A stretch of 32,398 nucleotides of DNA from Parachlorella kessleri (GCA_001598975.1 BBXU01003256.1:1-32398), one strand, 5' to 3'; numbered from the stretch's first letter, positions 10,510-22,600 are shown. The notes: a model not told the origin generated them from the letters alone. Numbers and translations: made by a program.

Positions 10510-13500
10510 ATGTCTATCTGGACTGTGCTGTGGGCTTTGGCCCTGTCCTGGCTTGCTGCTGCTGTTTGGATCGGCTTGCATGGCTTGAACATCGTGAACA
10601 GGTGGAAGCACAGGCACCTCCCAGGTGCGAGGTCCCTGAGCTTGCGATGCGTTCGTGAGCACTCGTCTTGAAACTGCACACACTAACCTCACACTTCTGC
10701 TTTGCAGGCCCCAAGCCCGCCTGGTTTGCCGGCAACGCCAGACGCAAAAACAATTTGCCGGACCAGCTTGGGGAGTTTGGGTACTCCCACTTAGCCCTGC
10801 GGCGCTGGGCTAGGCAGTATGGCCCGGCCTTTGTTTTCTATATGGGCCAGCAGCCCGTAATTGTCTTGAACGGTGGGTGGTTCTGGGCTTCCACTTATTT
10901 GTGTGCCAAGTTCCTCTCTCTGGCATGGGTGCCTATGCCCGAGGGCAAACTGGCAGATTGTGTGCACCATAAGCTCTACACAAGGCCGTTGCAGTTGCAT
11001 GGCTGTCATAATGGTGCGCTCTACGCTCCCCTAGTATTTGTTTGCAGACCCGGAGCTGATCCGAGAGGCTGGGGTGAAAAATTTCAAGGCCTTCCAGGAC
11101 CGTCCCCAGCCACGAGTGCGCACCGGTCCCCCCGTCGACATGCAGTTCCAAAACAGCGGCATACTGTCAGCCAAGTGCGTAGGATAATGGCTATGCCAGC
11201 TCTCCCCAAGTGTCAGCAGCAAGCCACTTGTACCTTGTGGTGTGCTCTGGTATTGTGATGCTTGGCTGGCTTGTTTGTGGGCTCCGAACTGTCAGAAGTA
11301 TTCATCGCAAGAGTAACATGGGGGGCCGGACTTATCTCAATCGGACATGCGCACTCTGCCTGCATGCAGGGGCAAGTACTGGCGAGGTGTGCGGTCCGCA
11401 TGTGAGCCAATGTTTCACACATCGGCTCTGACATCGTATGCCCCAGCAATGAACCAGGTCAGGACGCGACACAAGGTTGCCCTGCATCACTACTCCTTGC
11501 GGTGCACATGGCGTGCTGCTCCTGGCGGCGCTCCACGACTGCGCAGAGCCACTTTCGAACACTTGCCACCCTGAGGCTTCTCCATCTCCCCCCCCCCCCC
11601 CCCCCCCCCCCCTTCCCCGGTCCGTCTATGGCAAGCCTACCGGTCAAGCGTCCGACGCTCTCTAATGGGACTTTCATACGCTTGGTACATGCCTTGTGGC
11701 CTGTGGTTTAAAGGCAGCAAAGCCATTGTGCAGTGCGCTCACTGGTCACTATTGATAGTGGTGGCAGTGTGCAACCCTTTGGCTTCCAGCTACAGTCTTT
11801 GGGGTGGGTCCTTATTCACGCAGGCGGTGGACAGGCTAGTAGAGAAGCTGGGACCTGCCTGCGGCAGTGGGTCTGGTGTGAACGTCAACACGGCCCTTAA
11901 CGGGCTGACCATGGACGTCATTGGGCTCACAGCCTTCGGGTGAGCGGGGATCCGCGTTTGGTTGACAAGGTAAAGCAAGGTGAGGAGGTTGCTGGCCGCT
12001 CTGTACAGTAGCTCTGGCTATGGCGCCCGGGCTGTTGTGGGTGTGCTTGGTTGCCGTGCGCACCCTTCTCTGTCGTGCCTACAACCACTGCGGCTGATGA
12101 GAGAGGTGTAGGGAAGGTCCTATGCAAGGCTGCCTTGGCCTGCTGTGCCCCCAGGGTGGACTTCCGCGCCCAGGAGGCGGATAGCGACAAGCCCAACCCT
12201 ATGCTGGAGGCCACCCAGGTGTTCTTCCGCCCCTCCCTGGGCTTCCCGCCCCTGCTGGCCATTCTTTTCTTCGCGCTGCCCATGTTTGGGTGAGTCAGCC
12301 GCCAAGGGCCTGGTCCGCCTTGCCAGGAAAGGGACACATAGTTCTGGGTTGTCATTGAGGGGATGGTGCCTGGTCAGGTATATGTGCCTGCGCGACATAT
12401 AGTCTGTGGAAGCAGCGAGTGTGGCAAGGGAGTTTGGTGAGACCCGGGCTGCGTTGTGTTACAGTGATTGGCGGGAGGGATGACCTCAATATTCAGTGGC
12501 ACGCAAGTGCTCTGGCTGCTGCAGGGAGCTGCTGGGTTGGGTGGCGCTGAAGCTGCGCTCCAAGCGTCTGATTGACATGTGTGAGTCGCGCGCCTACCTG
12601 TGGGGTGCCAGCCAGCAGCTGCTGGACAATGCCCGCCACGCCAACCAAAACGACAACGGCAAGGCCGAGGCTTCCAAGACCGAGGAGCATGCTCTGAAAG
12701 CGCTGGGTGCTCGGGCTGCGCCAGGGAGCGTGGAGGATGTGCAGGCCAAGGCGTTTGCAAGGGGACAGCAGCTGTATGTGGGCGCGGAGCCGCCCTCCAG
12801 CAGTAGTGTGGTCCACATGCTCAGGTAAGCCACCCCTGCCGGCAGTTCTGGTGCTGCTGTTTGCTGGTTTGCCACTGCGGCTGGGGCCCTGAAAGATAGG
12901 GGCTGGGACACCTTCTGGCATCACGTTGGGCATAGATGATGGCAGTTTGGCTCTATAATGGCTAGCACGGGTGCATATGGGCAGGGCTAGTGGTTCAGTA
13001 GTGAGTGGACGTCGCAGCTGGGGTCTTATGCCATCGGGATTGCCTTTTCATGAACTGTGCAACCACCTGTTCAAGCTCCTCTTCAACAGTGTTCCCGCAG
13101 GAATGCCAAGAATGGGGACACCGGCCTACCCCTGCGGGACGTTGAGATCTGCTCCCAGCTCTTCACATTCATGCTGGCAGGTGACTGCTTGGTCATGGCA
13201 GTCCAAGTAGTGCTACGTGCGGCAGCATTGGCCAACAGCGTAGCTCCTGGCTGCCCCTTGCAGTCAAGGCCGTTCATCAGCGTGTGTGCAGCCCTGTGCG
13301 AGTGTGAGCAGCAATGATGAGCTGAGAGCGTGGAGATGTATTACAGCAGGTAGACCCCTGCCTATGCAACACTTACCCACCTGAAGCCTGATGCCAAAGG
13401 TCTCCCTTGTGGCAGGCTATGAGACGACCAGTCTGTCACTGAGCTACACTTTGTATGAGATTGCAAATCGCCCCGCCCTTCAGGTGTGTTTCAGCTGGCA

Positions 13501-15215
13501 TGGTCCAGGTTCCTTTGCTGTTGGTCTGGTGGCGATGCCTTCGGAACTGTGTTTGAGGGCCCTTGCTTGAGTGCTTATTGTGTGGGGTTACTCTGTGCAA
13601 ACGGGGCGTGGAAGGATTGTTGTGCCCGTAAATGGTGGTTTGCCTCGGCCATGGTGTCCTGGACAGTGGAGCTAGTCTGAGCATTATTGTTTTGGTGCCC
13701 CTGACCATCATAGTGCCAACACTAGTAGCAGTACACCTACACAGTCTTGTTGGCGGGGTGTGTCTGTGCAGGAGCGGCTGCAGGCCGAGGTGGCTGCCCT
13801 GGGGCTGCCTGGCAGAGGGAGTGGTATCACCTTTGAGCACCTGCAGCGGCTGCCGCTGTGTGAGGCTACATTTTCAGAGGCGCTGAGGATGTACCCGCCA
13901 GCCTCGCCCCTCATTGCCATGGTATGCCTCGCATGGCTCAGGCCCTGGCTACGCTAAGCGTGCTTAGTAACACATGGCTCCGCATTTTGTATATGGGTAC
14001 CCAAAAGTGGTGGTCTAGTTTGTCTGGGCTGGTGGCTAGTGCTGTCCGGGCGGGGTGTCTTGTTGGGATGGGAGAACGCTTTGTTTCGCTGTGTCGGGGC
14101 TCCTGACCGAAGGTGTTGTTGATGAGGTGGGATTTGGGCACAGGTAACTTAGTGTTAGCCTCCTGGTGCGGCTGCCATGCAGACTCGAGAGGCCAAGGAG
14201 GACGCCATGGTTGGGGGCTTCCTAGTCCCTAAGGGCACCCAGGTCATGTTCAACCCCTTCGCAGCGCACTTTGATCCACAGCAGTATACTGACCCCCAGG
14301 AGTTCAGGTGAGCTGCAAGCTTTTGGGATTTCAAGGACAGCAAGCGCATCTGGCCTGGTCCACCACCACGGCCACCTGTGCAGCAGTCACATCACTCCGC
14401 GGCATCTCGGCTGCATCGTCACCACCGTCTATGTCCCACTGTCTACACAGCAGCCTCCCTAGAACCAGAGCTGCCCTGTACATGCTCCTCTACGGCATGT
14501 CTTGCAGGCCAGATCGTTTCTTGCCAGACAATGAAGAGAACAAGAAGCGCCACCCATATGCCTTCATCCCCTTTGGCGTGGGGCCCCGCAAGTGCATCGG
14601 CTACAAGTGAGTTGCGCAGTTCTTTGTTCAATTGATGCATTGTTTCGTAGTATGACAAGCGCCCCCAGTGCAAGGACGGGCGCTTTCTTCTTCCAGGGAT
14701 TTACGCTCAGTTGCTGTTTGGCTTGCCATTCACGCAGCACAGGTAGTGGTTAAGGGAGACCATATCCCATGTGCATCTGCAGCTGTGTGTGATGCTGGCC
14801 ACGGTGTATGAGAGCAGTCGCTATACTTCCTTGTAGGTTTGCCATTGAAGAGGGCACCCTGGCGCTTGCCCGGCTGGTGGATGAGTTCGAGTTTGGACTG
14901 GATAAGGAACATCACACGGGTCCCCTAGACCTGTTCATGTCGCTCACGCTGAACCCAAAGGGCGGCATTTGGCTGAAGGTCCAGCGAAGGACATGAGCAG
15001 TCCTTCCGTTACAGGCTTCTTGAGGCAAAAAGCTTGCCATCGCGTGCCTGTGTAGGTTTGCAAACGAGGAGGGCACACTTGCCTTGGCACGGCTTGTGGA
15101 CGAGTTTGAGTTTGAGCTGGACACAGAGCATCACCAAGGGCCGCTGGACTTGTTCATGGGCATCACACTCAACCCCAAGGGTGGCATCTGGCTGAAGGTG
15201 CAGCGTCGGAAGTAG
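10510..15215 (+). CDS. Cytochrome P450, CYP711 (MAX1)-clan-like, with two alternative last exons
   Basis: Exons: 10510-10624, 10708-10872, 11048-11174, 11370-11457, 11824-11939, 12155-12289, 12525-12824, 13101-13180, 13416-13483, 13772-13921, 14183-14307 and 14508-14606, then either 14837-14996 or 15056-15215. Phases agree throughout; the product is 575 aa with either ending. It is a haem monooxygenase, probably in the ER. Hallmarks in order are an N-terminal membrane anchor (about residues 4-22), a Pro-rich hinge ([13 protein letters not shown]), helix C GKYWRGVR, helix I AGYETTS (375-381), ExxR as EALR (434-437), and the haem loop [11 protein letters not shown] (Cys519). [18 protein letters not shown] and [12 protein letters not shown] resemble land-plant CYP711/MAX1 proteins; this clan call is from memory, and the substrate is unknown. 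Exon 7 adds an unusual hydrophilic insert of about 50 residues before helix I. A TGTAA motif lies at 15711-15715. Confidence 0.92.
11588..11612. repeat. Poly-C tract (25 C) in a P450 intron
   Basis: An uninterrupted run of 25 cytosines lies in the intron between P450 exons 4 and 5 (11458-11823). It is followed by TTCCCC. Runs of this length are prone to length change and sequencing error; it lies outside coding sequence. Confidence 0.95.
14837..14996 (+). other. P450 alternative terminal exon, copy A
   Basis: The acceptor TTGTAG precedes 14837 and the stop is TGA 14994-14996. The exon completes Lys523 from the preceding split codon and adds 52 residues, beginning [17 protein letters not shown] and ending WLKVQRRT. 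It is the same length and phase as copy B. Confidence 0.9.
15056..15215 (+). other. P450 alternative terminal exon, copy B
   Basis: The acceptor TGTGTAG precedes 15056 and the stop is TAG 15213-15215. It encodes 52 residues, beginning [17 protein letters not shown] and ending WLKVQRRK. It starts 60 nt after the stop of copy A and is 160 nt long, exactly like copy A. By hand count 42 of 160 bases but only 7 of 52 residues differ. Confidence 0.9.
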
Positions 15216-15888
15216 GGTGCCGTGGTTAGCATTGCAGGCGAGGATTATGTGCCCTAGGCACCTGGCAGGCTGTGTTCTGTTGTCGTTGTTGGTCGGGAAA
15301 GTGAGGCTGAACGTGCAGCTGAGGGTTGGCAATCACATTTGTGTCAGATGGCTTCAGTACTGATCAGGACTCCAGGCAGCCTGCCTACCTTTTGTGTTCA
15401 TACTATTCTTGGTTGGGCAGTCCAACCAGAGCCATGTGTATGGTTACACCAAAAAAATGTACTCCTTGATAGATTGGCATACTAATCTAGAGGCACATGT
15501 TGACCATTTCATTACTTCTTAACATCTGCTACAATGACGAGCTCCTAGTTGCACATATATGTCACATGATGTGCTCACTTCTATGCGCAGCGTGGTCGAG
15601 GCGTTTGCCCCTTCTGCTGCCTTCCATGCTTTGAAGCATTTTGTAGTGTCTCTAGGTTCAGTAATTTAACTGCGAGACAAGCGTCATGTCTGTGTAGCAA
15701 TTCTTGTAGCTGTAAAGGCACCTACTAAGCTGTTTGTCAGGGCACTGTCCGGGGGTCGTCCAAGGGCGCCAGCATCACAGCATACAAACCTCGGGTGAGG
15801 CACCGCTGCAGCCCTGTTTGCAGCTTATGCTCGATCGGAACATTGGATAAATACACACTACCAGCTTTATGTGCAGTCCCTCGTCGGC
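15216..15888 (+). other. P450 3' UTR and promoter region of the SET gene
   Basis: This 670-nt stretch lies between two plus-strand genes. A TGTAA motif at 15711-15715 is a likely P450 polyadenylation signal. The SET gene's promoter and 5' UTR would occupy the remainder. I found no other gene. Confidence 0.45.
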
Positions 15889-18800
15889 ATGGAGATGCGA
15901 GTGACCACAACTCCCACCAAGGCATGTCCACAGCGGCAGAGAGCCTTTCGTTGGCGTCTAGTGGGTTCACAACGGCACCGCCAATATAGGCATAACCTAA
16001 ACCCCCCCACCCGTCCCAGCATCAATAGGGACAGAAGGCCAGCTGGTAGTGCACGACCAGCAGGCCTGGCAGCTGCAGCAGTTGCAACCGATGCAGAGCC
16101 TAAAGACACTCAGACAGCGCTGCAGCAGTTCTTAGGTTGGCTGCTGGCCAACGGTGTGGAGGGAATAGGCAGGGCAGACAGCAAAGTGGCGGTGTTTGAA
16201 GGCGAGCACGGCGAGCGTGGGCTTGCCTGTATGCAGGTCAGCGCACGTAGTAGTACAACACTTCATGGAAAAGCCCTGCCCTGCGCTCACACCGTCGCAG
16301 CACCTGGAACCGTGTTGAACTCCCTACTTTGCGTTGCTCCAGGCGATAGTGCCATAGCAAAGCTCTTACTCAGAAAGTGCTGCCGTGGAGTATGCCCGTC
16401 GAACATGTGCAGGCAGCAGAGAGAGGCGAGACTCTACTGAGGGTGCCCTTGCGCCTTGCCTTGTCAGACCACCCTAGCGACGAAGACTCAAACGCGCTGG
16501 TGTACCAGGGTGCCCCCTGGAGTGTGCGGCTGGCTGCCAAGCTGCTGCGGCTGCGCCGCACTGGGGCCACCTGCCCCTGGCACCCTTACCTGCAGGTGTG
16601 GGGTTTGTGGGCACATTTGCAGACGAATCATAGGCCCCCATGGCATTGTTTTTGTTGTCCAGTGTGCCACCGTGACCCTGGGAATTGGCAGGTCTCCAGT
16701 GGCTGACTTATGTGCACTCTAGGCGCCAAGTAGGTTACCTCTGGCCTGTCTTTCTGGGCGCAAGGCAACAAGTCTAAGACTCTGTGCTGCCTCCTGGTGT
16801 GGTCAGGGCTGGCCTCACAAGATACTGCCTGGTTTCAACCCGCTGCTGGCATTGCAGGTGCTCCCTGAACGGGTTCCCTCCCCACACACCACCTTCCAGT
16901 GGGAGGACATTCAGGAGATCCAATACGCCCCCATGCTCTATGACTATAACTATGCGGTCTGGGTAGCCAACTCTGCCGAGCAGCAGCTGAGCCCTGCTGC
17001 GACGGGGGGAGCAAGCGCGGAGGAGCTAGAGTGGGCTCTATCGGTGGGTCTGGGCGTGCAATCTGCGGCATTCTTTGGACCGTGTGCAGGCCTCACTGCA
17101 CGGGAAAGGAATGAATAGGGGTGGGCCTACTTCCAGGAACAGTGGAGAAGACGGTGTAAGGGCAAGCTTAACTTGCTAACAGGGCCCTTGCTAGAGCTGA
17201 TGGGGTGTTGGCAGGCTGCTCTGTCTGCTCACGCCTAATGTGACGCAAGCCTCGGGGGCTGGTGACGTGCGCAACGCTGCAAAGTGCTGAATGCCAACAC
17301 AGACTTTCACTGCAGGTGGTGCACTCCCGCAGTTTTGGCAGCCCGGGGGAGGGCGGGGCCGCGGTGCGCATGCTGGTGCCCTTGGTAGACTTCCTGAACC
17401 ATGCCGGGGACGAGTTCCAGCTGGGTGGCGGTGCCGCCCTCCTTGGGTCGGCCGCTGGGGACAATGTCAGGTGGGGTGGTTCGGACTGCTGAACTGTGGT
17501 TCCATGCAGCACTGATGGTGCACTAATTCACGATAGCTCCTGCAGCAGTAGGATCAGCATTGGTCTTGCTTTTGGTGGGCTGACACCCCCATGTCACGGC
17601 ACCTGTGTGTCCTGCTAGCCTGAGGGATTTCCAACTGCTCCCGTGTGTGCTGCAAGGTGGGACCTGGAGGCGCCAGCGGGCGAAGGTGGTGAGTGGCACA
17701 TGAAGGTCAGCGCCACCCGAGATATTGAAGGCGGGGAGGAGCTCCTGCTGTCGTACGGTGAGGCAGCTGCTCCTGCTTCCTTGCTTGCTCCTGGCTGCCG
17801 CTGCTGCCGTCGGGTGGCAGGCTGCTCCGTTACTGCTTGCTTGCTAGTAAACTCCTAGCTGCTGCCTAGTGACATGGACCGAGTGGCAGGTGTTGTGACG
17901 TGGTTTGCGCAGGTTGTCTGCGTTCCTTGACACCAGCAAATGGCTTAACGATGGTCGCACGGATTGCGACTGGACATGCAGGCGAGCGTAGCAATGACTC
18001 TTTCTTCCAGCACTATGGCTTCATTCCTCCACGCAACCCGCATGATGATGTCACACTTTTTGATAACATCGAGGATGCAGTACAGTGGCTCTGTGACGCC
18101 CTCGTCCGACAGGTGACCTGTGCACAATGCTCGTTCAATGAGGCTTCTGCAGCATGGGGCTGCCACCGGGAGTGCTTGTGGATGTAAATTCATATCAAGA
18201 CGTCTGCTCGCAAACAGCCCCCCGTCAACTGATATCACACAAGCTGATCAGAGACTGCCCAACTGCAAGCGTTTGTGAGAACAAGATGATAATCTCCCTT
18301 GCAGAGCCCTAAGCCGCCAGCTAGCCAAGCCAAGCAGGAAGCAGTTGCGGCAACGGTGCAGGCCGCCCAGAACTATGCACTGCCGCTGGGACCGCAGCCA
18401 GCCGCCACCAGCCAGCAGGAGAGTGAGGTTATGGCTCGTGAGGCAGCCAGGGTCAAACTGCTGGCAGGGGCTCGGCTGGACGGTCGCCTCATGGCGGCAT
18501 TCTCTGAGCTGCAGAAAGTCCTGGCACAGGCAGGAACAACTGAAGCAGCAGACTCCGAGGGAGGGAGCCCTGCAGCGCTGGCAATGTTTGCAGAAAGCCT
18601 GGCAGCAAGGCAGCGCCAGTTCCATAGACTGGTTGCCACGCGGTGCCAGGAAATGCTGGCCAGCATGCCGACGCAGCTGCTGCAGGACCTGGAGCGGCTG
18701 GCAGGGTGGGAACAGGAGGCAGGGGGCACCCATGGATTTGATAGCATGCTACAACACTACCGCACTGAGATAGAGGCATACAGTGCAGGGCAGGGCGGTT

Positions 18801-19189
18801 CTGCTGACAGTCCCTTCGGAGGAGCTGCAGACAGCAGCACTGAGGGCCTCAGGAGTACCCCAGCTGCTGACAGCGTTTCAAGCCTGTCAGACGCGGCAGC
18901 AAGCCCATGCGAGCATGGGCCTGTTGTTGATGCGGGCTTAGGGTCACTGAGCGGGGAGGACGAAGGCCTGCTGGGCCTGTTGCGTCAGCTGGCAACCTCA
19001 ACCATAGAAGCGGCGCCGGCAGACGCCGAAGTAAACCCAGAAGTAAACCAAGCAGCGGCTGGCGGATGGGCTGCTGAGCCTGCTGAGCAAGTGCCGCCCC
19101 AGCAGCGCAGCATGCTGCCAGTCATATATCGGGCATACAAGAAAATGATTCTGTGGGACGCCATTCTCGCTGCTGCAGTGCAAGAGTGA
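15889..19189 (+). CDS. SET-domain protein lysine methyltransferase (Rubisco LSMT/SETD-like)
   Basis: Exons: 15889-16236, 16413-16595, 16858-17043, 17316-17470, 17657-17757, 17982-18112 and 18305-19189; 1989 nt, 662 aa, phases consistent. It probably transfers methyl groups from S-adenosylmethionine to lysine on non-histone proteins. The basic Arg/Ser/Thr-rich N-terminus (residues 1 to about 65) looks like an organelle transit peptide. The split SET domain runs from FLGWLLANGVEG and GERGLACM through GETLLRVPLRLAL, the cofactor-binding VDFLNHAGDEF (Asn267-His268), ATRDIEGGEELLLSYGE and GERSNDSFFQHYGF (325-338). The last exon (residues about 369-662) begins with helical sequence that fits the Rubisco-LSMT substrate-binding domain and continues with a Ser/Ala/Gly-rich low-complexity stretch. 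The start is the first ATG in frame; a GTG at 15871 was not preferred. The substrate cannot be told from sequence. Confidence 0.88.
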
Positions 19190-19622
19190 CAGTGCTGGTG
19201 CTCACCACCTGTCATCTGGTCTGCTTGCCGTGCTTTATTGGCACTTCAGGGTCAACTTGCGTTCTCCTTTTCCAGTTGAGAGCCCTTGGAGGCTGTCGTA
19301 GGGCCGTTGCATCACATATGCTCTGTGTCGTGTTCGGTCAACCCCGGTAGTGACTCTCTTGGCTGTCCTGAAGGCTGGGGTTCATCCTTCACGGTATTAA
19401 GGCTTGATGAAACTATGTAGCACACCAGGACAAATACACGCTACTGAAGTGACTAGGCTGGGGAAGTGGATTCCCTCCCTAATGCCACCTTGGACGGGGT
19501 CCTAACCGAGGTTCACGCGCCAGAGACGCGCCAAAACCGAAGCTAGAATACATTCGCACATTGGTGTCACCGGCGTAAACAGCTTCAAACCCTTACTGCT
19601 GGACGAAGTTCGTTCTACCAGC
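19190..19622 (+). promoter_or_regulatory. SET gene 3' UTR and RtcB promoter
   Basis: A head-to-tail spacer of 433 nt. An E2F-like octamer (GCGCCAAA, reverse TTTGGCGC) lies at 19528-19535, about 90 nt upstream of the RtcB ATG. A single octamer can occur by chance, so its role is only suggested. I saw no TGTAA motif for the SET gene here. Confidence 0.35.
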
Positions 19623-22600
19623 ATGGCATCAGACGATCAGTTAGGTGTGATTGACGACTGTGCCAGCGAGTACGTTGCAGAGCGGCTGAGCAAAGCAGAT
19701 ATCGGTGGTGAGAGTGAGACAGACATCGCTGTAGTTGGGGAGGTGCCACAACGGGCAGCTGGACCAGGGGGCGCCACCAAGCCTGGGGAGTTGGGCGCCC
19801 ACCCACTCACCTCTCCAACCACCCCCAAGCAAGGCGCAGAGCTTGCAGTAATTGAGCCTGAGCAGCACGTCCCAGAGAGCGAGAACGTGGAGTTACTGCT
19901 CAGCAGGGCCGGGTTTATTAAACGGGTGGGGCCGGTCACCTATGAGATTCCGACAGGTGGGCCACTGTGTCGCTCCTGGGGGTGGCTGAGGTGGGGTGGG
20001 GGTGGGTGGGACATTCAAGCGTATGTTGACAACCAAGCATGCTGCGCTGACGATATTGTTTTGTCGGAACACCATGTGGAGTGTCACTGAGAGCTGCATT
20101 GCCCAGGCGCCTTCCATGGGGCGGTGCTTGGCAGGGTGTGTATAAGCGAAGCAGCAAGTGAGGCTTACTTTCAACAGCCAGCCGTCTTACATGATAGCTG
20201 TGCCCCAGAGTATCTCTTCGCCCACGTTCAGGCCACAAGAAGGGCATGCATGCCCCTGCCCGTTTCTTTGCCAGCCCCCGGCTGCTGAGGCTGGTGGTGG
20301 GGGAGCTGCAGAGCGGCGGCGGCTTCACTGCTGCCGTGGAACAACTGAGCAATGTTGCAACATTGCCAGGTGCAGAGTTTGTGGTGATGGTTCTTATGCC
20401 TTCTTGCTACGCTATATGTGTGACACAACTTTCTGTGGACCGCCTGTAGCCCTGCAGAGACAGCATGTTTGCCCCGGGGGCTTTGCTCTTGTGCAGGCAT
20501 CGTAGGAGCTTCCATTGGCATGCCAGATATCCACAGTGGGTAAGTTTTTTGAAGGCTTGTCAGAGTGTGCAGACCTGCCGGCCTGCAATCGTTGAATACA
20601 AGAATGCAAGCTATGCAGATGTCAGGCCTGCAAGTGGTCAACCTATACCTGGGAATGCGATGTAAGTCACAGCGGAAGTGTTCCTTGCAGGTATGGCTTT
20701 GCCATCGGCAATGTAGCGGCCTTTGACATGGACTCTCCCCTTGGGGTGGTTTCGCCAGGCGGTGTAGGTTTCGACATGTGAGTTGCTGGCGCACTGACGG
20801 CTGCATACCTTTTCCAGGAGGCAATTTTCTGCCTAGTAAGTTGCTGATGGTTGCTTTTGCAATGCCTTTCCAAGCTGAGGAAGTGTCTCACTACTCTGCT
20901 GCGCATGTGCAAGGTCGTTGTGGCTAATTACTTGCTACTGATGGGATGTTCCATTTTCCAGTCCAGAAATGTGAGTGGTTCAGGATTGTGTGTGCGTATT
21001 GCACGCTAGCCACCTAAAAATTAGTTGAGCCTTTCCTTGTTTCCATTCGGGCTTCCATAATGCATGCTTGTCCTTGAGCCATTCAGTGCGTGGCATTGCC
21101 CGTCCACGACTGAGTGGTTCAAGATATCTTTTACTGTCATGTATCGTCAGGTTGCTGATGCAATGCTGCCTTGCCCCGCCTTTACAAAGTATACACTTGT
21201 ATGATCTGCAGTGCGGTGAGATAGGACTCCGGCCCTGCAACTTTTGCAATCCAAGCGCGGCTTCCATTCTCACGATGTGGAGCTGACCTGCTAGTCTACA
21301 TGATGTGCTGTTGCAGCAACCCAATCCCCTTGTGCAAATTAGACATGTTGAGCAGCAGGGCAGTGCCACAACCCGCTGTGCACCTTGCGGCATGCCGAGC
21401 AACAAACTTACAACAAACTTTGCGTGCTGTAGGTGTGCGTGTGCTGCGGACCAACCTGCACGAGTCAGACCTGGATCAACGGACCCGAGACAAACTGGCT
21501 GACACCCTGTTCGAGGTCATTCCAGTGGGCGTAGGGGAGTCGGGCGCGCAAAGGTGAGGGTGTTCGTCAACTTCCCACTAGTGGTAGTGAGCTGCAGTGC
21601 CTTGTGCATGGCCTGTGGGGTTGGGGCTGGGGTTGAACTCCCCTGGCTGGGTAGATGTGCAGTCAGCCATGGCCGTAGCAGTTTGCAACCCATCTTTTAG
21701 CGGAACAGCCTACCATGATGCGTAACACTGCATGTCGCAGACCCATTCGGAGTGTTTAGTAGGTATGCCCTTCAACTGTTTCACCCATATGAGCCATCCC
21801 TGGTAAACCCGCCCGACATCCCTGCCGCCAAACATATCTGAGGTCATCATCACTCCTACCTTACAGGCTTAACCGGGACAGCCTGGATGCCGTGCTCAAG
21901 GATGGTATGAAGTGGACCGAGAAGGCAGGGCTGTCGTGGCCGGAGGACAGGCAGGTATGACTACTGTAACCGATGCTCCAGGGAGTAATTTGCGTTCTGG
22001 CATGCACAAGTAAGGGCAGGGGTGTATGTGAGCTTGCGGTCTGCACAAGCAGGGGTGGACTGCTTTCCTGCCTCCCCTGCTCTCACAGTCTTGAAGTTCT
22101 GGTTGCACCAGGGCGTGCAACAGGTGACACAGCAGGAACCTCTCTAGTAGCGTCAGGGCTTGGATGTCAAAAAGGGTCGCGTGCGAAGGGTTTTCACTGC
22201 CTCGCATGCATTGCATATAGGGCTCCGGCGCTGCCCTGCGGAGCTTGTGTTTTCAACCCCACGAAGCTTGCCTGTGTAGCGCAGGTGTGTGAGGAGCAGG
22301 GGTGCTTCGCAATGGCTGACCCCTCTAAGGTCAGTGACCGGGCTAAAAAGCGGGGCCTACTGCAGCTGGGCAGCCTGGGGTCAGGCAACCACTACACAGA
22401 GATACAGGTGGGGCACCTGACACTAGCAATCCACATATCCAGCGATGGGGTCACGATTGACCTACCAGTCACCAAGACTGCCTTGAGATGGCCAGCTTCT
22501 GCCATAAGCCGCCAAGCACCTGCTGACTGCTTTCAAGTTTCCGTTGGCAGTATGGCACAGTTGCTGCGTTCATGCGCTGGGCTTAGTGCCTGCCAGCCTG

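Noticed and set aside
21300..21432. Segment CAACCC... after TTGCAG as the missing RtcB piece
   Set aside because: It would give Ile-Asn-Pro instead of the invariant Ile-Asn-Cys and has no matching donor.
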